Origin: Companilactobacillus alimentarius DSM 20249 | GTDB taxonomy: Bacteria > Bacillota > Bacilli > Lactobacillales > Lactobacillaceae | NCBI RefSeq assembly: GCF_002849895.1 | Contig: NZ_CP018867.1 | Span: 372,001-436,000 of the forward strand | Direction: 5' to 3' | DNA: 64,000 nt | Program-made: the position numbers and the translations under genes | Notes under the pieces: model-generated | What the model was told of the DNA's origin: nothing | The model's database searches: none | What the model saw: only the letters and a program-made list of their open reading frames with translations | Shown here: in pieces, positions 1 to 8,605 of the stretch | Layout of the letters: each line of letters starts with the position of its first letter | Numbering within the stretch: position 1 is the first letter of the stretch

Positions 1-1
1 T

Positions 2-295
2 CCATTGATGTATACACGTCTGGTTAAAACGGGTTTGATCAGTTTAGAAAAATTAATTGACTTAATGTCCACTAAGCCTGCCCAAATATTTGGACTTAAC
101 AATGCCGGAACAATCACGTTAAATCAAAAGGCTGATTTTACCATTATTGATTTAGACCAGGATTTTACCATTGCAAAAGCTGACTTTTTATCTAAAGGAA
201 AGAATAGCCCCTTTATTGGACAGTCCGTTTTTGGAAAAGTAGAAGCCACTTATGTTAATGGCAAGCCAGTCTATACAAACGAATGCGAGGAGTAA
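2..295 (+). CDS. pyrC: Dihydroorotase, C-terminal part (cut by window edge)
   Basis: The gene enters from the left edge and only about the last 97 codons are present. The visible part has the typical end of an amidohydrolase: 'STKPAQIFGL', then the small beta-sandwich segment with 'GTITLNQKADFTIID', and a closing 'VNGKPVYTN'. Dihydroorotase closes carbamoyl-aspartate to dihydroorotate in pyrimidine synthesis in the cytosol. The metal-binding N-terminal half lies outside the window, so the assignment rests on this tail and on the neighbours pyrF, pyrE and pyrD, which follow immediately in the same direction. Confidence 0.88.
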   Translation, partial: PLMYTRLVKTGLISLEKLIDLMSTKPAQIFGLNNAGTITLNQKADFTIIDLDQDFTIAKADFLSKGKNSPFIGQSVFGKVEATYVNGKPVYTNECEE

Positions 296-297
296 AA

Positions 298-990
298 ATG
301 GATAAACCAGTTATAGTAGCATTAGATTTTGCAAACGAGGTTGAATGTATTGATTTCTTGGATCAATTTCCTAAGAAGCAATCATTGTTTTTAAAAATTG
401 GCTTAGAAATGTTTTGTCAATATGGCTATCCGTTCGTCAAAAAATTACGGGAACGTGGTTATAATATTTTTCTCGATTTGAAATTACATGATATTCCTAA
501 TACTGTTAAAAGAACTTGTCAGATGATTGCCAAGTGGGATGTCCAAATGCTAACAATTCATGCCAGTGGCGGCTCCAAAATGATCAAGAGCGCTAAAGAA
601 GGATTAGCGGGCTCCAATACGAAGCTGCTAGCCGTGACGCAATTGACCTCATTAGGACAAGTGGAATTAACTAATGAACTACAAGTCACGTTACGATCAC
701 AAGATTATGTTACGAGATTAGCTAAACTAGCTTTTACAAACGGAGCCGATGGCGTTATCTCATCTGCCTTAGAAGTTCCCATGATCAAAGAAGTTACCAG
801 TGAGAGTTTTCTCTGTGTCACGCCAGGCATTCGTCCTAAATCTAGTAAAATCGGTGACCAAAAACGAGTTGCCACACCGAATCAAGCTAAAAAACTTGGA
901 AGCGACCTAATCGTGGTAGGGAGACCAATCACTCAAGCTAAAGACAAATACAATGCCTATGTGAAAATTGAAAAGGAATGGAATAAATAA
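298..990 (+). CDS. pyrF: Orotidine 5'-phosphate decarboxylase
   Basis: Decarboxylates OMP to UMP, the last step of de novo pyrimidine synthesis. The 230-residue product has the family hallmarks: 'ALDF' on strand 1, the catalytic 'LDLKLHDIPNT' block (Asp-Lys-Asp triad), 'CVTPGIRP' and the C-terminal phosphate-binding 'VVGRPIT'. I chose the ATG at 298 rather than the in-frame ATG at 283 because GAGGAG (about 287-292) sits just before it. The pyrC stop at 293-295 is inside that ribosome site, so the two genes are tightly coupled. Length is normal for the bacterial enzyme. Confidence 0.96.
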   Translation: MDKPVIVALDFANEVECIDFLDQFPKKQSLFLKIGLEMFCQYGYPFVKKLRERGYNIFLDLKLHDIPNTVKRTCQMIAKWDVQMLTIHASGGSKMIKSAKEGLAGSNTKLLAVTQLTSLGQVELTNELQVTLRSQDYVTRLAKLAFTNGADGVISSALEVPMIKEVTSESFLCVTPGIRPKSSKIGDQKRVATPNQAKKLGSDLIVVGRPITQAKDKYNAYVKIEKEWNK

Positions 991-1625
991 TGGATAAAAA
1001 AATAGCAACCGATATTGCCAGTCAATTATTAAGAATTAAGGCTGTAACATTAAGTCCTAAAGAACCCTTTACTTGGGCTAGTGGTATTAAATCGCCAATT
1101 TATACGGATAATCGTTTAACTATTGCCTATCCTAAGTTCCGTCAAACGATTGCTGAAGATCTAGCAGTCTTAATTAAAGAAAAATATCCTGAAGTAGAGG
1201 TCATTGGTGGAGTCGCTACAGCTGGGATTCCTCACGCTACAGGAGTTTCTAATATTCTTGATTTGCCTTTAAATTATGTTCGACCTAAGAAAAAAGATCA
1301 TGGTAAAAAAGGTCAAATCGAAGGTCGCTGTCAAACTGGGGATAAAGTTGTTTTGATTGATGACTTAATTTCAACCGGTGGCAGCATTTTAAAAGCGGTT
1401 GATGCAGTTCGTGAAACTGGAGCAGAAGTTATTGGCACAGTAGCTATCTTCTCGTATGATTTGCCAGAAAGTACGACTAATTTTGCCATAGCAAAAACAA
1501 AATTGTATACATTGACAGATTTTCCAACATTAGTTCAGGTGGCCAAAGAACAAAATTATGTTGAAGAAAATGACACAGAACTATTAGAACAGTGGTATCA
1601 AAACCCAGAAGGATGGTGCAAATAA
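990..1625 (+). CDS. pyrE: Orotate phosphoribosyltransferase
   Basis: Transfers ribose 5-phosphate from PRPP to orotate, giving OMP for PyrF. The 211-residue protein carries the PRPP-binding signature 'VVLIDDLISTGGS' in its C-terminal half, the 'GVATAGIPHA' loop and the lysine-rich 'RPKKKDHGKKGQIEG' flexible loop that covers the active site. Its ATG overlaps the last base of the pyrF stop (TAATG), which implies translational coupling. Length and motif order are ordinary. Confidence 0.96.
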   Translation: MDKKIATDIASQLLRIKAVTLSPKEPFTWASGIKSPIYTDNRLTIAYPKFRQTIAEDLAVLIKEKYPEVEVIGGVATAGIPHATGVSNILDLPLNYVRPKKKDHGKKGQIEGRCQTGDKVVLIDDLISTGGSILKAVDAVRETGAEVIGTVAIFSYDLPESTTNFAIAKTKLYTLTDFPTLVQVAKEQNYVEENDTELLEQWYQNPEGWCK

Positions 1626-2773
1626 TGGATTTATATAAAGCAGTACGTCCATTGATCTTCAAAGTTGACCCTGAAGTTGATCATCATTTAGTGGCCAATG
1701 GTTTAAAAATGTTTAATCGGACTCCACAAGTTTTACAGATGATGTTTCAAACAAAAAAATATGCTAATTTAAAAGTTACAGTCAAAGGCGTAGATTTCGA
1801 TTCACCAATTGGGATAGCTGCTGGTTTTGACAAAAAGGCTGAATTTTACAATAGTTTAGGTGCTTTGGGTGCAGGATTCGTTGAAATTGGTAGTGTGACT
1901 AGGGAAAATCAACCGGGAAATCCTAAGAAGAGGATTTTTCGTTTAACGCAAGACCAAGCTATCATTAATCGAATGGGTTTAAATAATCTAGGCATTGAAG
2001 AAACTAGAAAGCATTTGGCTAATACGCCTAAACATGTTGCCTTAGGAATTAGTGTGGCCCCAGGACATGGATTGAGTAGTGAAGAAATGGTTGATGAAAT
2101 GGTCAACGATATTAAGGAAATTCATTCCTTTGCTGACTATATTGCTTTGAATCAAAGTTGTCCCAATCAAAAAGGTGTGACAACTCTACAGGAGATTCCA
2201 GTAGCTAAACGCTTATTGCAAAAAATTCATAATTTACATATTAAAGAACCAGTTTTTTGTAAGTTTGGAAATGATATCACTGCAGAACAATTGATTGAAT
2301 TGATCAATGAAACCAAGGGCTTAATGGATGGGGTCATTTTAACTAATACAGCTTCCAACCCTAGTAAAGTTTATAATAATTTGAAATCAATTAATCGTAA
2401 TGAAGGTGGCGGATTGAGTGGTAAGCCAATCTTTCTTAAATCATTGAGTTTGACTAAAGCAATTCATCAAGCTTTTCCAGAGCTTCCAATTATGTTTTCT
2501 GGCGGTATCTTCACGCCAGAAGATGCACAAACAGCTCTAGAAGCGGGTGCTAGTTTGGTTCAAGTTTATACAGGCTTCATTTACAATGGACCAACGCTTC
2601 TAGAAAAGATTAATCGTTACTTGTCTGTTAATGAAGTGTTACGTAAATTGGATTATACTTCCGTTGCAAAATCACCAGATCATAGTCAACAAGATGTTGA
2701 AGTTATTGATATTAACGAAGATAAAAAGATTGAATTAGATGCTAATTCTGGTGCTTCTTTTCATGAAGAATAG
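1625..2773 (+). CDS. pyrD: Dihydroorotate dehydrogenase, class 2-like architecture with cysteine base
   Basis: Oxidises dihydroorotate to orotate with FMN. The 382-residue protein begins with an N-terminal extension (about residues 1-45, 'DLYKAVRPLIFKVDPEVDHH') like the membrane-associated quinone-dependent class 2 enzymes, then 'IGIAAGFDKKAEF' and an FMN barrel ending 'MFSGGIFTPEDA' and 'VQVYTG'. Class 2 enzymes usually have serine as catalytic base ('SSPN'); here the motif is 'NQSCPN' with Cys at residue 179, as in class 1 enzymes. The start at 1625 overlaps the end of pyrE by one base; the in-frame ATG at 1592 would lie inside pyrE. The last about 40 residues are acidic and probably disordered. 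A bidirectional terminator follows. Confidence 0.92.
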   Translation: MDLYKAVRPLIFKVDPEVDHHLVANGLKMFNRTPQVLQMMFQTKKYANLKVTVKGVDFDSPIGIAAGFDKKAEFYNSLGALGAGFVEIGSVTRENQPGNPKKRIFRLTQDQAIINRMGLNNLGIEETRKHLANTPKHVALGISVAPGHGLSSEEMVDEMVNDIKEIHSFADYIALNQSCPNQKGVTTLQEIPVAKRLLQKIHNLHIKEPVFCKFGNDITAEQLIELINETKGLMDGVILTNTASNPSKVYNNLKSINRNEGGGLSGKPIFLKSLSLTKAIHQAFPELPIMFSGGIFTPEDAQTALEAGASLVQVYTGFIYNGPTLLEKINRYLSVNEVLRKLDYTSVAKSPDHSQQDVEVIDINEDKKIELDANSGASFHEE

Positions 2774-2798
2774 AGTTGAATTAGAAAGCTGGAAATAC

Positions 2799-2848
2799 AA
2801 AAAAGTTCTAAATTAAGAGGAATTATCCTTTTAATTTAGAACTTTTTT
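2799..2848. terminator. Bidirectional rho-independent terminator
   Basis: A 17-bp near-perfect stem (left arm 2799-2815, right arm 2832-2848) is flanked by A-run and T-run, so it can end both the pyr operon on the plus strand and the lactate permease gene on the minus strand. Confidence 0.9.
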
Positions 2849-2854
2849 GATTAT

Positions 2855-4441
2855 TTAAATGAATAAAGTAAAGGCAAAGCCAACGATACCAACTAAAAGT
2901 CCGTATAACAAAGCTGGTAAAACAGTTTTACGTAAGACATTGCCCTCTTGACCACTGAGCCCAACGACGGAACTAACTGAGACAATATTGTGAACACAGA
3001 TCATATTACCTGCTGCGGCACCGATTAATTGAGCGGCTAAGACTAATTCTTTGCTGACATTAGCATTTGTAGCAATATCTGCCTGAATTTGTCCAAAGGT
3101 CAAAGTTGAAACGGTAGTACTACCAGTAACGAAAGAACCTAGTTGGCCGAGGAATGGGGCAATGATAATCCAAATACCAGAGAGATATTTAGAAATAACT
3201 TCGGCAATATACATAGGCATGCTAGGTAATTTAGCTACATTGAGTTCAGAATTAGTAAAGATCTGAACCATGATCAGTGTTACAACTAGGGCTATAGCGG
3301 TTGATTTCATTGAGAAGACAACTTTTTTAGCAATTGGAAAGAAGTTTTTTAAAGATTTAACTTGAATTAGTAAACCTAAGATAACTGCAATTGTTAGGAG
3401 TGTTCCGGGAGAATACAAGAATTCCCAATCAGAATTAACTTGTGAAAACCCTAAAATGTTTTTCCATGATAAGTTGACATTATTTACCAAAAATTCTTTT
3501 AACGGGGCAATTGTCCGTGTTGCTAAAAGCATTAAGATGACAATGATATATGGTGACCAAGCAGTTAACAAGGACATTTTTTTCTCGGAGGCAATTGTTT
3601 TAGTGGAAGTAGTCCAAGGACTTGTGAAACTGTCCTTGGGTAGTAAGAATTTCAATTTGATAGTTAAAATAGCAATGATAATAGTTGCGAATGGAGCCAG
3701 GATGGAGACAAATTCGTAGCTGAGTACGAATGAAACTAAAATAGCAAAGATACTATAGACTAGTCCAATAAATAATGACCAAGGAACTAATTTTAAAAAG
3801 TCTTTTTTTTGATGACCATCATTCTTGCCAAATATAAAGACAAGAATAAAAATCAACATCAATGGCATAAAGGTCCCAGCAAAAAAATCTAATTGAGTGA
3901 TACGTTGACCAATACCATTGAGAAATTCACTTTTTTCGCTGACATTACTTAAACCAACTGTTAGCGGTGTTCCGACAGCTCCAAAAGAAGCAGGAGTGGA
4001 GTCAGCGATTAAAGCTAGTGTAACGGCAGCCATTGGTGAGAATCCCAGAGCAATCATTAATGGAGCTGTAACCATGGCAGGAGTTCCAAATCCTGAAACA
4101 CCTTCAATTAAGCCTCCAAATAAGAAAGCTACTAGAATCAGTTGAATCCGCATGTCCGCTGACAACGTGTGAAACCCTGAATTGATACGATCAATAGCTC
4201 CAGTATGTTGAAGCATATTGAGCATCATTAAAGCTCCAAAAAGAATCCACAAAATCGGTAAGGATTTATGAATAGATTGAAGAATTGAAGCCAGTAAAGC
4301 CTTTGAAGGCATCTTCCAAATAAAAAGTCCTTCTAAAAATACAATTGCCGCACTAATTGACATTCCCTTAGTGGCTGGCATATTGATAATCCCCAATAAA
4401 ATTAATGGCAAAATGACTGCCGAAAGTGCAATTAAAATCAT
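2855..4441 (-). CDS. lctP: L-lactate permease (LctP family)
   Basis: A 528-residue, strongly hydrophobic protein with about 12-14 membrane segments that matches the lactate permease family: 'LFGALMMLNMLQHTGAID', 'GLIEGVSGFGTPAMV' and the C-terminal 'MICVHNIVSVSSVVG' are the recognisable blocks. It moves lactate (or glycolate) with protons across the cytoplasmic membrane. The ATG at 4441 is preceded by AAGGGAG. It is a single-gene unit facing the pyr operon tail-to-tail and shares its terminator. Direction of transport cannot be read from sequence; in a lactic acid bacterium both export and re-uptake are possible. Confidence 0.92.
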   Translation of the reverse strand: MILIALSAVILPLILLGIINMPATKGMSISAAIVFLEGLFIWKMPSKALLASILQSIHKSLPILWILFGALMMLNMLQHTGAIDRINSGFHTLSADMRIQLILVAFLFGGLIEGVSGFGTPAMVTAPLMIALGFSPMAAVTLALIADSTPASFGAVGTPLTVGLSNVSEKSEFLNGIGQRITQLDFFAGTFMPLMLIFILVFIFGKNDGHQKKDFLKLVPWSLFIGLVYSIFAILVSFVLSYEFVSILAPFATIIIAILTIKLKFLLPKDSFTSPWTTSTKTIASEKKMSLLTAWSPYIIVILMLLATRTIAPLKEFLVNNVNLSWKNILGFSQVNSDWEFLYSPGTLLTIAVILGLLIQVKSLKNFFPIAKKVVFSMKSTAIALVVTLIMVQIFTNSELNVAKLPSMPMYIAEVISKYLSGIWIIIAPFLGQLGSFVTGSTTVSTLTFGQIQADIATNANVSKELVLAAQLIGAAAGNMICVHNIVSVSSVVGLSGQEGNVLRKTVLPALLYGLLVGIVGFAFTLFI

Positions 4442-4560
4442 AAATAACTCCCTTAAAGCAATTTAATCCATTATATAATTTTTCACTACGCATAGCTAAT
4501 TAGAACACAAACATAACATTTCTTTATTTCAAACTTAATTACTGTTTTATGAATATTACT

Positions 4561-4589
4561 TTGACACACATAGTAATTGGTGATACATT
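4561..4589 (+). promoter_or_regulatory. Probable promoter of the PadR operon
   Basis: TTGACA at 4561-4566 and TACATT at 4584-4589 are 17 bp apart, followed by a short leader and the ribosome site AAGGTGAGG before the ATG at 4621. A TATAAT at 4589-4594 is also present but is too far from TTGACA. Confidence 0.5.
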
Positions 4590-4620
4590 ATAATCATAGA
4601 AACAAGGTGAGGCATTAATA

Positions 4621-4971
4621 ATGAAACCATTAATTTCCAAGGATATTATTCGTGGTCACACGACGACGATTGTTTTAAATATTTTAAATCAAACTGACAG
4701 TTATGGTTATGAAATAGCTAAGAAAGTAAAAGAATTGAGTCACAGTAAATACGAAATAAATGAAGCAACACTATATACAGTTTTTAGACGATTAGAGAAA
4801 AATGGCGATATCAGTAGCTACTGGGGCGATGAAAGCCAAGGCGGACGTCGCAAGTATTACCAGATAACTGCTCAAGGCAAGACAACTCTAATAGAGAATA
4901 TTAAGGCTTGGAATTTTGCCAAAGTCGTTATTGATGATTTGATACTAGGAAGGATAGATGATCATGAATGA
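4621..4971 (+). CDS. PadR family transcriptional regulator
   Basis: A 116-residue winged-helix protein with the PadR pattern: 'GHTTTIVLNILNQTDSYGYEIAKKV', then 'INEATLYTVFRRLEKNG' (recognition helix) and the wing 'GGRRKYYQITAQGK'. It is most likely a repressor of its own operon. The following gene overlaps it by 8 bp and encodes a HAAS/DUF4097 protein, a common pairing in Firmicutes that is tied to cell-envelope stress. Its effector is unknown. Confidence 0.9.
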   Translation: MKPLISKDIIRGHTTTIVLNILNQTDSYGYEIAKKVKELSHSKYEINEATLYTVFRRLEKNGDISSYWGDESQGGRRKYYQITAQGKTTLIENIKAWNFAKVVIDDLILGRIDDHE

Positions 4972-6307
4972 AGAATTAAATGAATTGGTTGATAAAAAAT
5001 TAGATAAGATTTTTGCGGATTACTCACAGACTAAGGATTTGAATGACTTACATGAAGAATTGGCGGCGGATCTATTAGCAGCTGCAAAAGATAACCTGAT
5101 AGAAGATGTAACGCCAAAAGAAGCGGTTGATCAGGCTTTTGAAGATTTTGGTGATATTGATGAAGTAATTGACTCAGTTCTCAATGAAAATAATTCTAAA
5201 GAGAGTGATCACTATCATAAAACTCTTCACGAACATAATTTTGACGTAGATACTAATGGGGTCCGTCTCGACGATGGTAAACTTTTAAACATTGATGAGG
5301 ATGGCATTACGGTCAACGGTGGTAAAACGATTCGGATTAATGATGAAGGTATTAAAGTGGGAAACATGACGATTGATGAGAATGGCGTTAGTTTTGGTAA
5401 AAAATCTAAGCATTCAACGCATAAGTTTCATGCCCAATTCAACAAAGATAACTATGACACCGAGGTTAATGTAGAATCGTTGCCATTAATTGATGAGAGT
5501 GAATTTGAATTTGCAGGATTGCAAAACATAATTATTTCCTATAAAAGTGCTAGTTTGAAAGTTTTGGCAACTGATGGCGATAAAATTAAAATCCGTGAAT
5601 ACATGTCACGTTCTAATCCTAATTATCAGGTGAAAACAGATTTGAATGGCGATACTCTAAAGATTACACAAGGCGATGTTCCACGCTTCTTATCCTTAAA
5701 GTTAAAAGTTCAAATACTTATTCCAAAGCAGTTTTCAGGGCTACTAGATGTTTATAATCATAGCGGAAAGATTCAAGTTCGAGATTTAAATAATTTGCAA
5801 CAAGGTATTGTTAAAACTCAAAGTGGAATAATTTATGGAAATAATTTAAAGGGTAATGAAATAACAGCCAGTGCTGGGTCAGGCAATGTGACTTTGGAAA
5901 ATATTTGTTCTAATGATCAATTGGTAATTAAAACAAATAGTGGCGTCGTTAATTTGGATTCTATTAATAGTGTTAAATATCAAATTGAGGCCAAGAGTGG
6001 CACAATCAAGGCGCTTGATTTAAGTGGTGCTGGAGTAATTGGAGCCAAATCCGGTACAATTAAGATTATTTATAAAAAAGTTACCGGAGATATCACAGTC
6101 GATAGTGGTAGCGGGACAATTAAATTGGAAATGCCAAAAGAAGATTCTTATACATTCGACTTAGAAGCAACTTCTGGAGTTGTTAAAATGAAACGGAATG
6201 CTCAATTAAAACACGATATTTTTAATTTAAAAGAAGGTCAGGTTGGAAATAATCCCCAATATAATTTAAAAGCAAGAGCCAAATCAGGTACGATCAAAGT
6301 TGAATAG
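4964..6307 (+). CDS. HAAS-domain / DUF4097 beta-helix protein
   Basis: The 447-residue protein starts with a helical segment (about residues 1-80, 'LHEELAADLLAAAKDNL') of the HAAS (DUF1700-like) type that accompanies PadR regulators, then a short repeat zone with 'IDEDGITV', 'INDEGIKV' and 'IDENGVSF', then a DUF4097-type right-handed beta structure with the motif SGTIK occurring four times. No transmembrane segment or signal peptide is visible, so it is probably cytosolic or peripheral. I prefer the ATG at 4964 over 4958 because GGAAGG (4949-4954) is then 9 bases away. Its role is likely sensing or scaffolding in the PadR response; the molecular function is not established. Confidence 0.78.
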   Translation: MNEELNELVDKKLDKIFADYSQTKDLNDLHEELAADLLAAAKDNLIEDVTPKEAVDQAFEDFGDIDEVIDSVLNENNSKESDHYHKTLHEHNFDVDTNGVRLDDGKLLNIDEDGITVNGGKTIRINDEGIKVGNMTIDENGVSFGKKSKHSTHKFHAQFNKDNYDTEVNVESLPLIDESEFEFAGLQNIIISYKSASLKVLATDGDKIKIREYMSRSNPNYQVKTDLNGDTLKITQGDVPRFLSLKLKVQILIPKQFSGLLDVYNHSGKIQVRDLNNLQQGIVKTQSGIIYGNNLKGNEITASAGSGNVTLENICSNDQLVIKTNSGVVNLDSINSVKYQIEAKSGTIKALDLSGAGVIGAKSGTIKIIYKKVTGDITVDSGSGTIKLEMPKEDSYTFDLEATSGVVKMKRNAQLKHDIFNLKEGQVGNNPQYNLKARAKSGTIKVE

Positions 6308-6331
6308 TTTCTTGATAGTATTGTTCAAATC

Positions 6332-6370
6332 AAAATGACACCTACTGAGTAATTTCAGTAGATGTCATTT
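6332..6370. terminator. Bidirectional terminator
   Basis: Left arm 6332-6348 pairs with 6354-6370 around a short loop, with A-rich and T-rich flanks. It lies between the convergent DUF4097 gene and the minus-strand membrane protein gene. Confidence 0.85.
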
Positions 6371-6375
6371 TTAGG

Positions 6376-6918
6376 TCAATTTATTTTTTGATCAATTACT
6401 TTTAAAGCGTTGGAAAGTCGATAAAGTGAATTTTTCCGATCGTGTAATTGGGTCCATGATAAGTCAAGTTTGATTTGGCCACCATTGACGACTAAGACTA
6501 AATAAAATGGTTTTCGTAGCCAGGGAAAAATTGACTGTCTAGTGGGATTGATTGTGAGAATATTAGTTAGATCGAATTTTTCCTTTTGTTCGATGACATA
6601 ATAACTCTTCACTTGGGAAAAACTAATGAATTGAAATTCCGTTATATCCGGCAATAGAGTCATTTTTAATCTATCAAAATAGGAGTCCATTTTATAATAA
6701 GAAATTCCATGTTTTTCGACTTGCCAGTGACCAAAAAGTACTGAGAGATTATTTGGATAGTAGATGAACAACATGAAAATTAGAACAAGCAGAAATAAGG
6801 AAATGGCAAGTTTAAAATCAAAATAAGCACCAATCCCACCTGCGATTAAACTGAGAATAAGACTGATCATTATAGGACGACGATTAATCTTTTTACCGAA
6901 TTCAATTGAGTTGGTCAT
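6376..6918 (-). CDS. Two-TM membrane protein of unknown function (possibly EbsA-like)
   Basis: A 180-residue protein with two predicted membrane helices close together near the N-terminus (about residues 15-60, 'MISLILSLIAGGIGAYF' and 'LAISLFLLVLIFMLFIYY') and a soluble C-terminal part rich in beta-strand-type sequence ('ISYYKMDSYFDRLKMTLLP', 'PFYLVLVVNGGQIKLDL'), resembling a small PH-like domain. I chose the ATG at 6918, with AAAGGA 8 bases upstream, over the longer frame opening at 6975. The layout recalls EbsA-type proteins of lactobacilli, but no motif is decisive. Confidence 0.6.
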   Translation of the reverse strand: MTNSIEFGKKINRRPIMISLILSLIAGGIGAYFDFKLAISLFLLVLIFMLFIYYPNNLSVLFGHWQVEKHGISYYKMDSYFDRLKMTLLPDITEFQFISFSQVKSYYVIEQKEKFDLTNILTINPTRQSIFPWLRKPFYLVLVVNGGQIKLDLSWTQLHDRKNSLYRLSNALKVIDQKIN

Positions 6919-6960
6919 TTGCGTTATCCTTTCTTTAAATCTAATAATATTGTAGTATCT

Positions 6961-6974
6961 AGTAAGCGCTATCA
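6961..6974. promoter_or_regulatory. cre-like site (CcpA)
   Basis: AGTAAGCGCTATCA matches the cre consensus TGWAANCGNTNWCA at 13 of 14 positions. It lies between the divergent membrane protein gene and the YfcC/dipeptidase unit, about 110 bp upstream of the latter, so it could serve either. Confidence 0.5.
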
Positions 6975-7021
6975 CAAGTGCGGTTGTAAGAAATTATTTT
7001 CAAGTATTTTTTTGGAAAGCA

Positions 7022-7050
7022 TTGTAAAAGCTAAATTTATCGTATATTCT
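7022..7050 (+). promoter_or_regulatory. Probable promoter of the YfcC-pepV unit
   Basis: TTGTAA (7022-7027) and TATTCT (7045-7050) are separated by 17 bp and lie 36 bp before the ATG at 7086. Confidence 0.4.
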
Positions 7051-7085
7051 ACATATATCATATAGTGATAGAGGAGGATACATTT

Positions 7086-8588
7086 ATGGGGAAAAAAGTA
7101 AAAAAATGGCAAATGCCGTCCGCATATACCATCTTATTTTTTCTGATAATCCTGGTGGCAATTTTAACTTGGATTATACCTGCCGGTGAATATGCGACAA
7201 CTAAAGCCGGAAATATTATTGCAGGTACCTATAAAGCCCGAGCAAGTAGTCCCCAAGGAGTTTGGGATGTTTTCATGGCACCAATCAACGGAATGGTAGG
7301 GACTTCAGAAACTGAAGGATCAATTTCTGTTTCACTGTTTATCTTAGTTATTGGTGGTTTCTTAGGAGTCGTTAATAAGACAAAAGCATTAGATGACGGA
7401 ATCAGTGCTACTGTAAAAAAATACAGCGGCAAGGAAAAAGCTTTGATACCAGTTTTAATGGTCTTGTTTGCAATTGGTGGTTCTGCTTATGGAATGGGTG
7501 AGGAAACAATTGCCTTTTACCCTATTCTGATACCAGTTATGATTGGAGTCGGTTATGATTCGATTACAGCTATTTCCATTGCTTTAATTGGTACACAGGT
7601 AGGATGTTTGGCCTCAACGGTCAATCCTTTTGCCACTGGAGTTGCTTCACAAACGTTGAATATTTCACCAGGTGATGGATTAATACCACGAATGATTCTT
7701 TTGGTAATTGTTACGGTGATCAGTATTGTTTACGTAATGCATTATGCTGAAAAAATTAAGAAAGATCCATCACAATCTTATGTTTTTGATCGTCGCCAAG
7801 AGGATCTTAAAGAATTTTCAATGCCTGAAAGAAGTATTGATGATAAATTGTCTAAGCGTCAAAAAATTGTACTTTGGTTATTTGGCTTAACATTTTTGAT
7901 TATGATTGTTGGCTTGATCCCTTGGTCAAGTTTAAATGATAATTGGACTTTCTTTGATAGTTTTACAAAATGGTTGACAGATATTCCATTTTTAGGTGCT
8001 TTGATCGGTAAGGACCTAGTACCATTAGGTTCTTGGTACTTCACGGAGATCACGACGCTTTTCTTCATGATGTCAGTTGTGATCATGTTTGTTTTCAGAA
8101 TGAAAGAATCAGAATTTATTGATGCCTTTCTTGGCGGAATGAATGAGTTCTTAAGTGTTGCCATTATCGTTGCTGTTGCTCGTGGTATTCAGGTCGTAAT
8201 GAATAATGGGTATATTACAGCAACTGTATTACATGCTGGTGAAACAGGACTTCAAAGTCTATCTGCTGGGGTCTTTATCGTATTGACTTATATTTTCTAT
8301 ATTCCAATGTCATTCTTGATTCCATCAACTTCAGGATTGGCTGCTGCGACGATGGGTATCATGGGACCATTAGGCAAGTTCTCAGGCGTTGACGGTTCCT
8401 TAGTTATTACTGCCTATCAAGCAGCTTCTGGTTGGGTCAATTTGATTACACCAACTTCTGGTGTTGTTATGGGTGCCTTAGCTATTGGACACGTTAATAT
8501 CATTAAATGGTTCAAGTACATGTGGAAATTAATGGCAATTCTTTTCGTTGTCGTGGCTATCTTTTTGGTTGTTTGTGCTGTTATTTAA
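7086..8588 (+). CDS. YfcC family membrane carrier
   Basis: A 500-residue integral membrane protein with about 12 segments, opening with 'PSAYTILFFLIILVAILTW' and containing 'GGSAYGMGEETIAFYPI' and 'FLIPSTSGLAAATMGIMGP', which are typical of the YfcC/DcuC-like carriers often annotated as C4-dicarboxylate, basic amino acid or peptide carriers. The ATG at 7086 follows GAGGAGG at a good distance; the earlier in-frame ATG at 7065 lacks a ribosome site. The next gene, 17 bp downstream, is a PepV-type dipeptidase, which suggests a di- or oligopeptide or amino-acid substrate. The substrate cannot be read from the sequence. Confidence 0.85.
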   Translation: MGKKVKKWQMPSAYTILFFLIILVAILTWIIPAGEYATTKAGNIIAGTYKARASSPQGVWDVFMAPINGMVGTSETEGSISVSLFILVIGGFLGVVNKTKALDDGISATVKKYSGKEKALIPVLMVLFAIGGSAYGMGEETIAFYPILIPVMIGVGYDSITAISIALIGTQVGCLASTVNPFATGVASQTLNISPGDGLIPRMILLVIVTVISIVYVMHYAEKIKKDPSQSYVFDRRQEDLKEFSMPERSIDDKLSKRQKIVLWLFGLTFLIMIVGLIPWSSLNDNWTFFDSFTKWLTDIPFLGALIGKDLVPLGSWYFTEITTLFFMMSVVIMFVFRMKESEFIDAFLGGMNEFLSVAIIVAVARGIQVVMNNGYITATVLHAGETGLQSLSAGVFIVLTYIFYIPMSFLIPSTSGLAAATMGIMGPLGKFSGVDGSLVITAYQAASGWVNLITPTSGVVMGALAIGHVNIIKWFKYMWKLMAILFVVVAIFLVVCAVI

Positions 8589-8605
8589 ATAAGGAGGAAT
8601 TCAAG

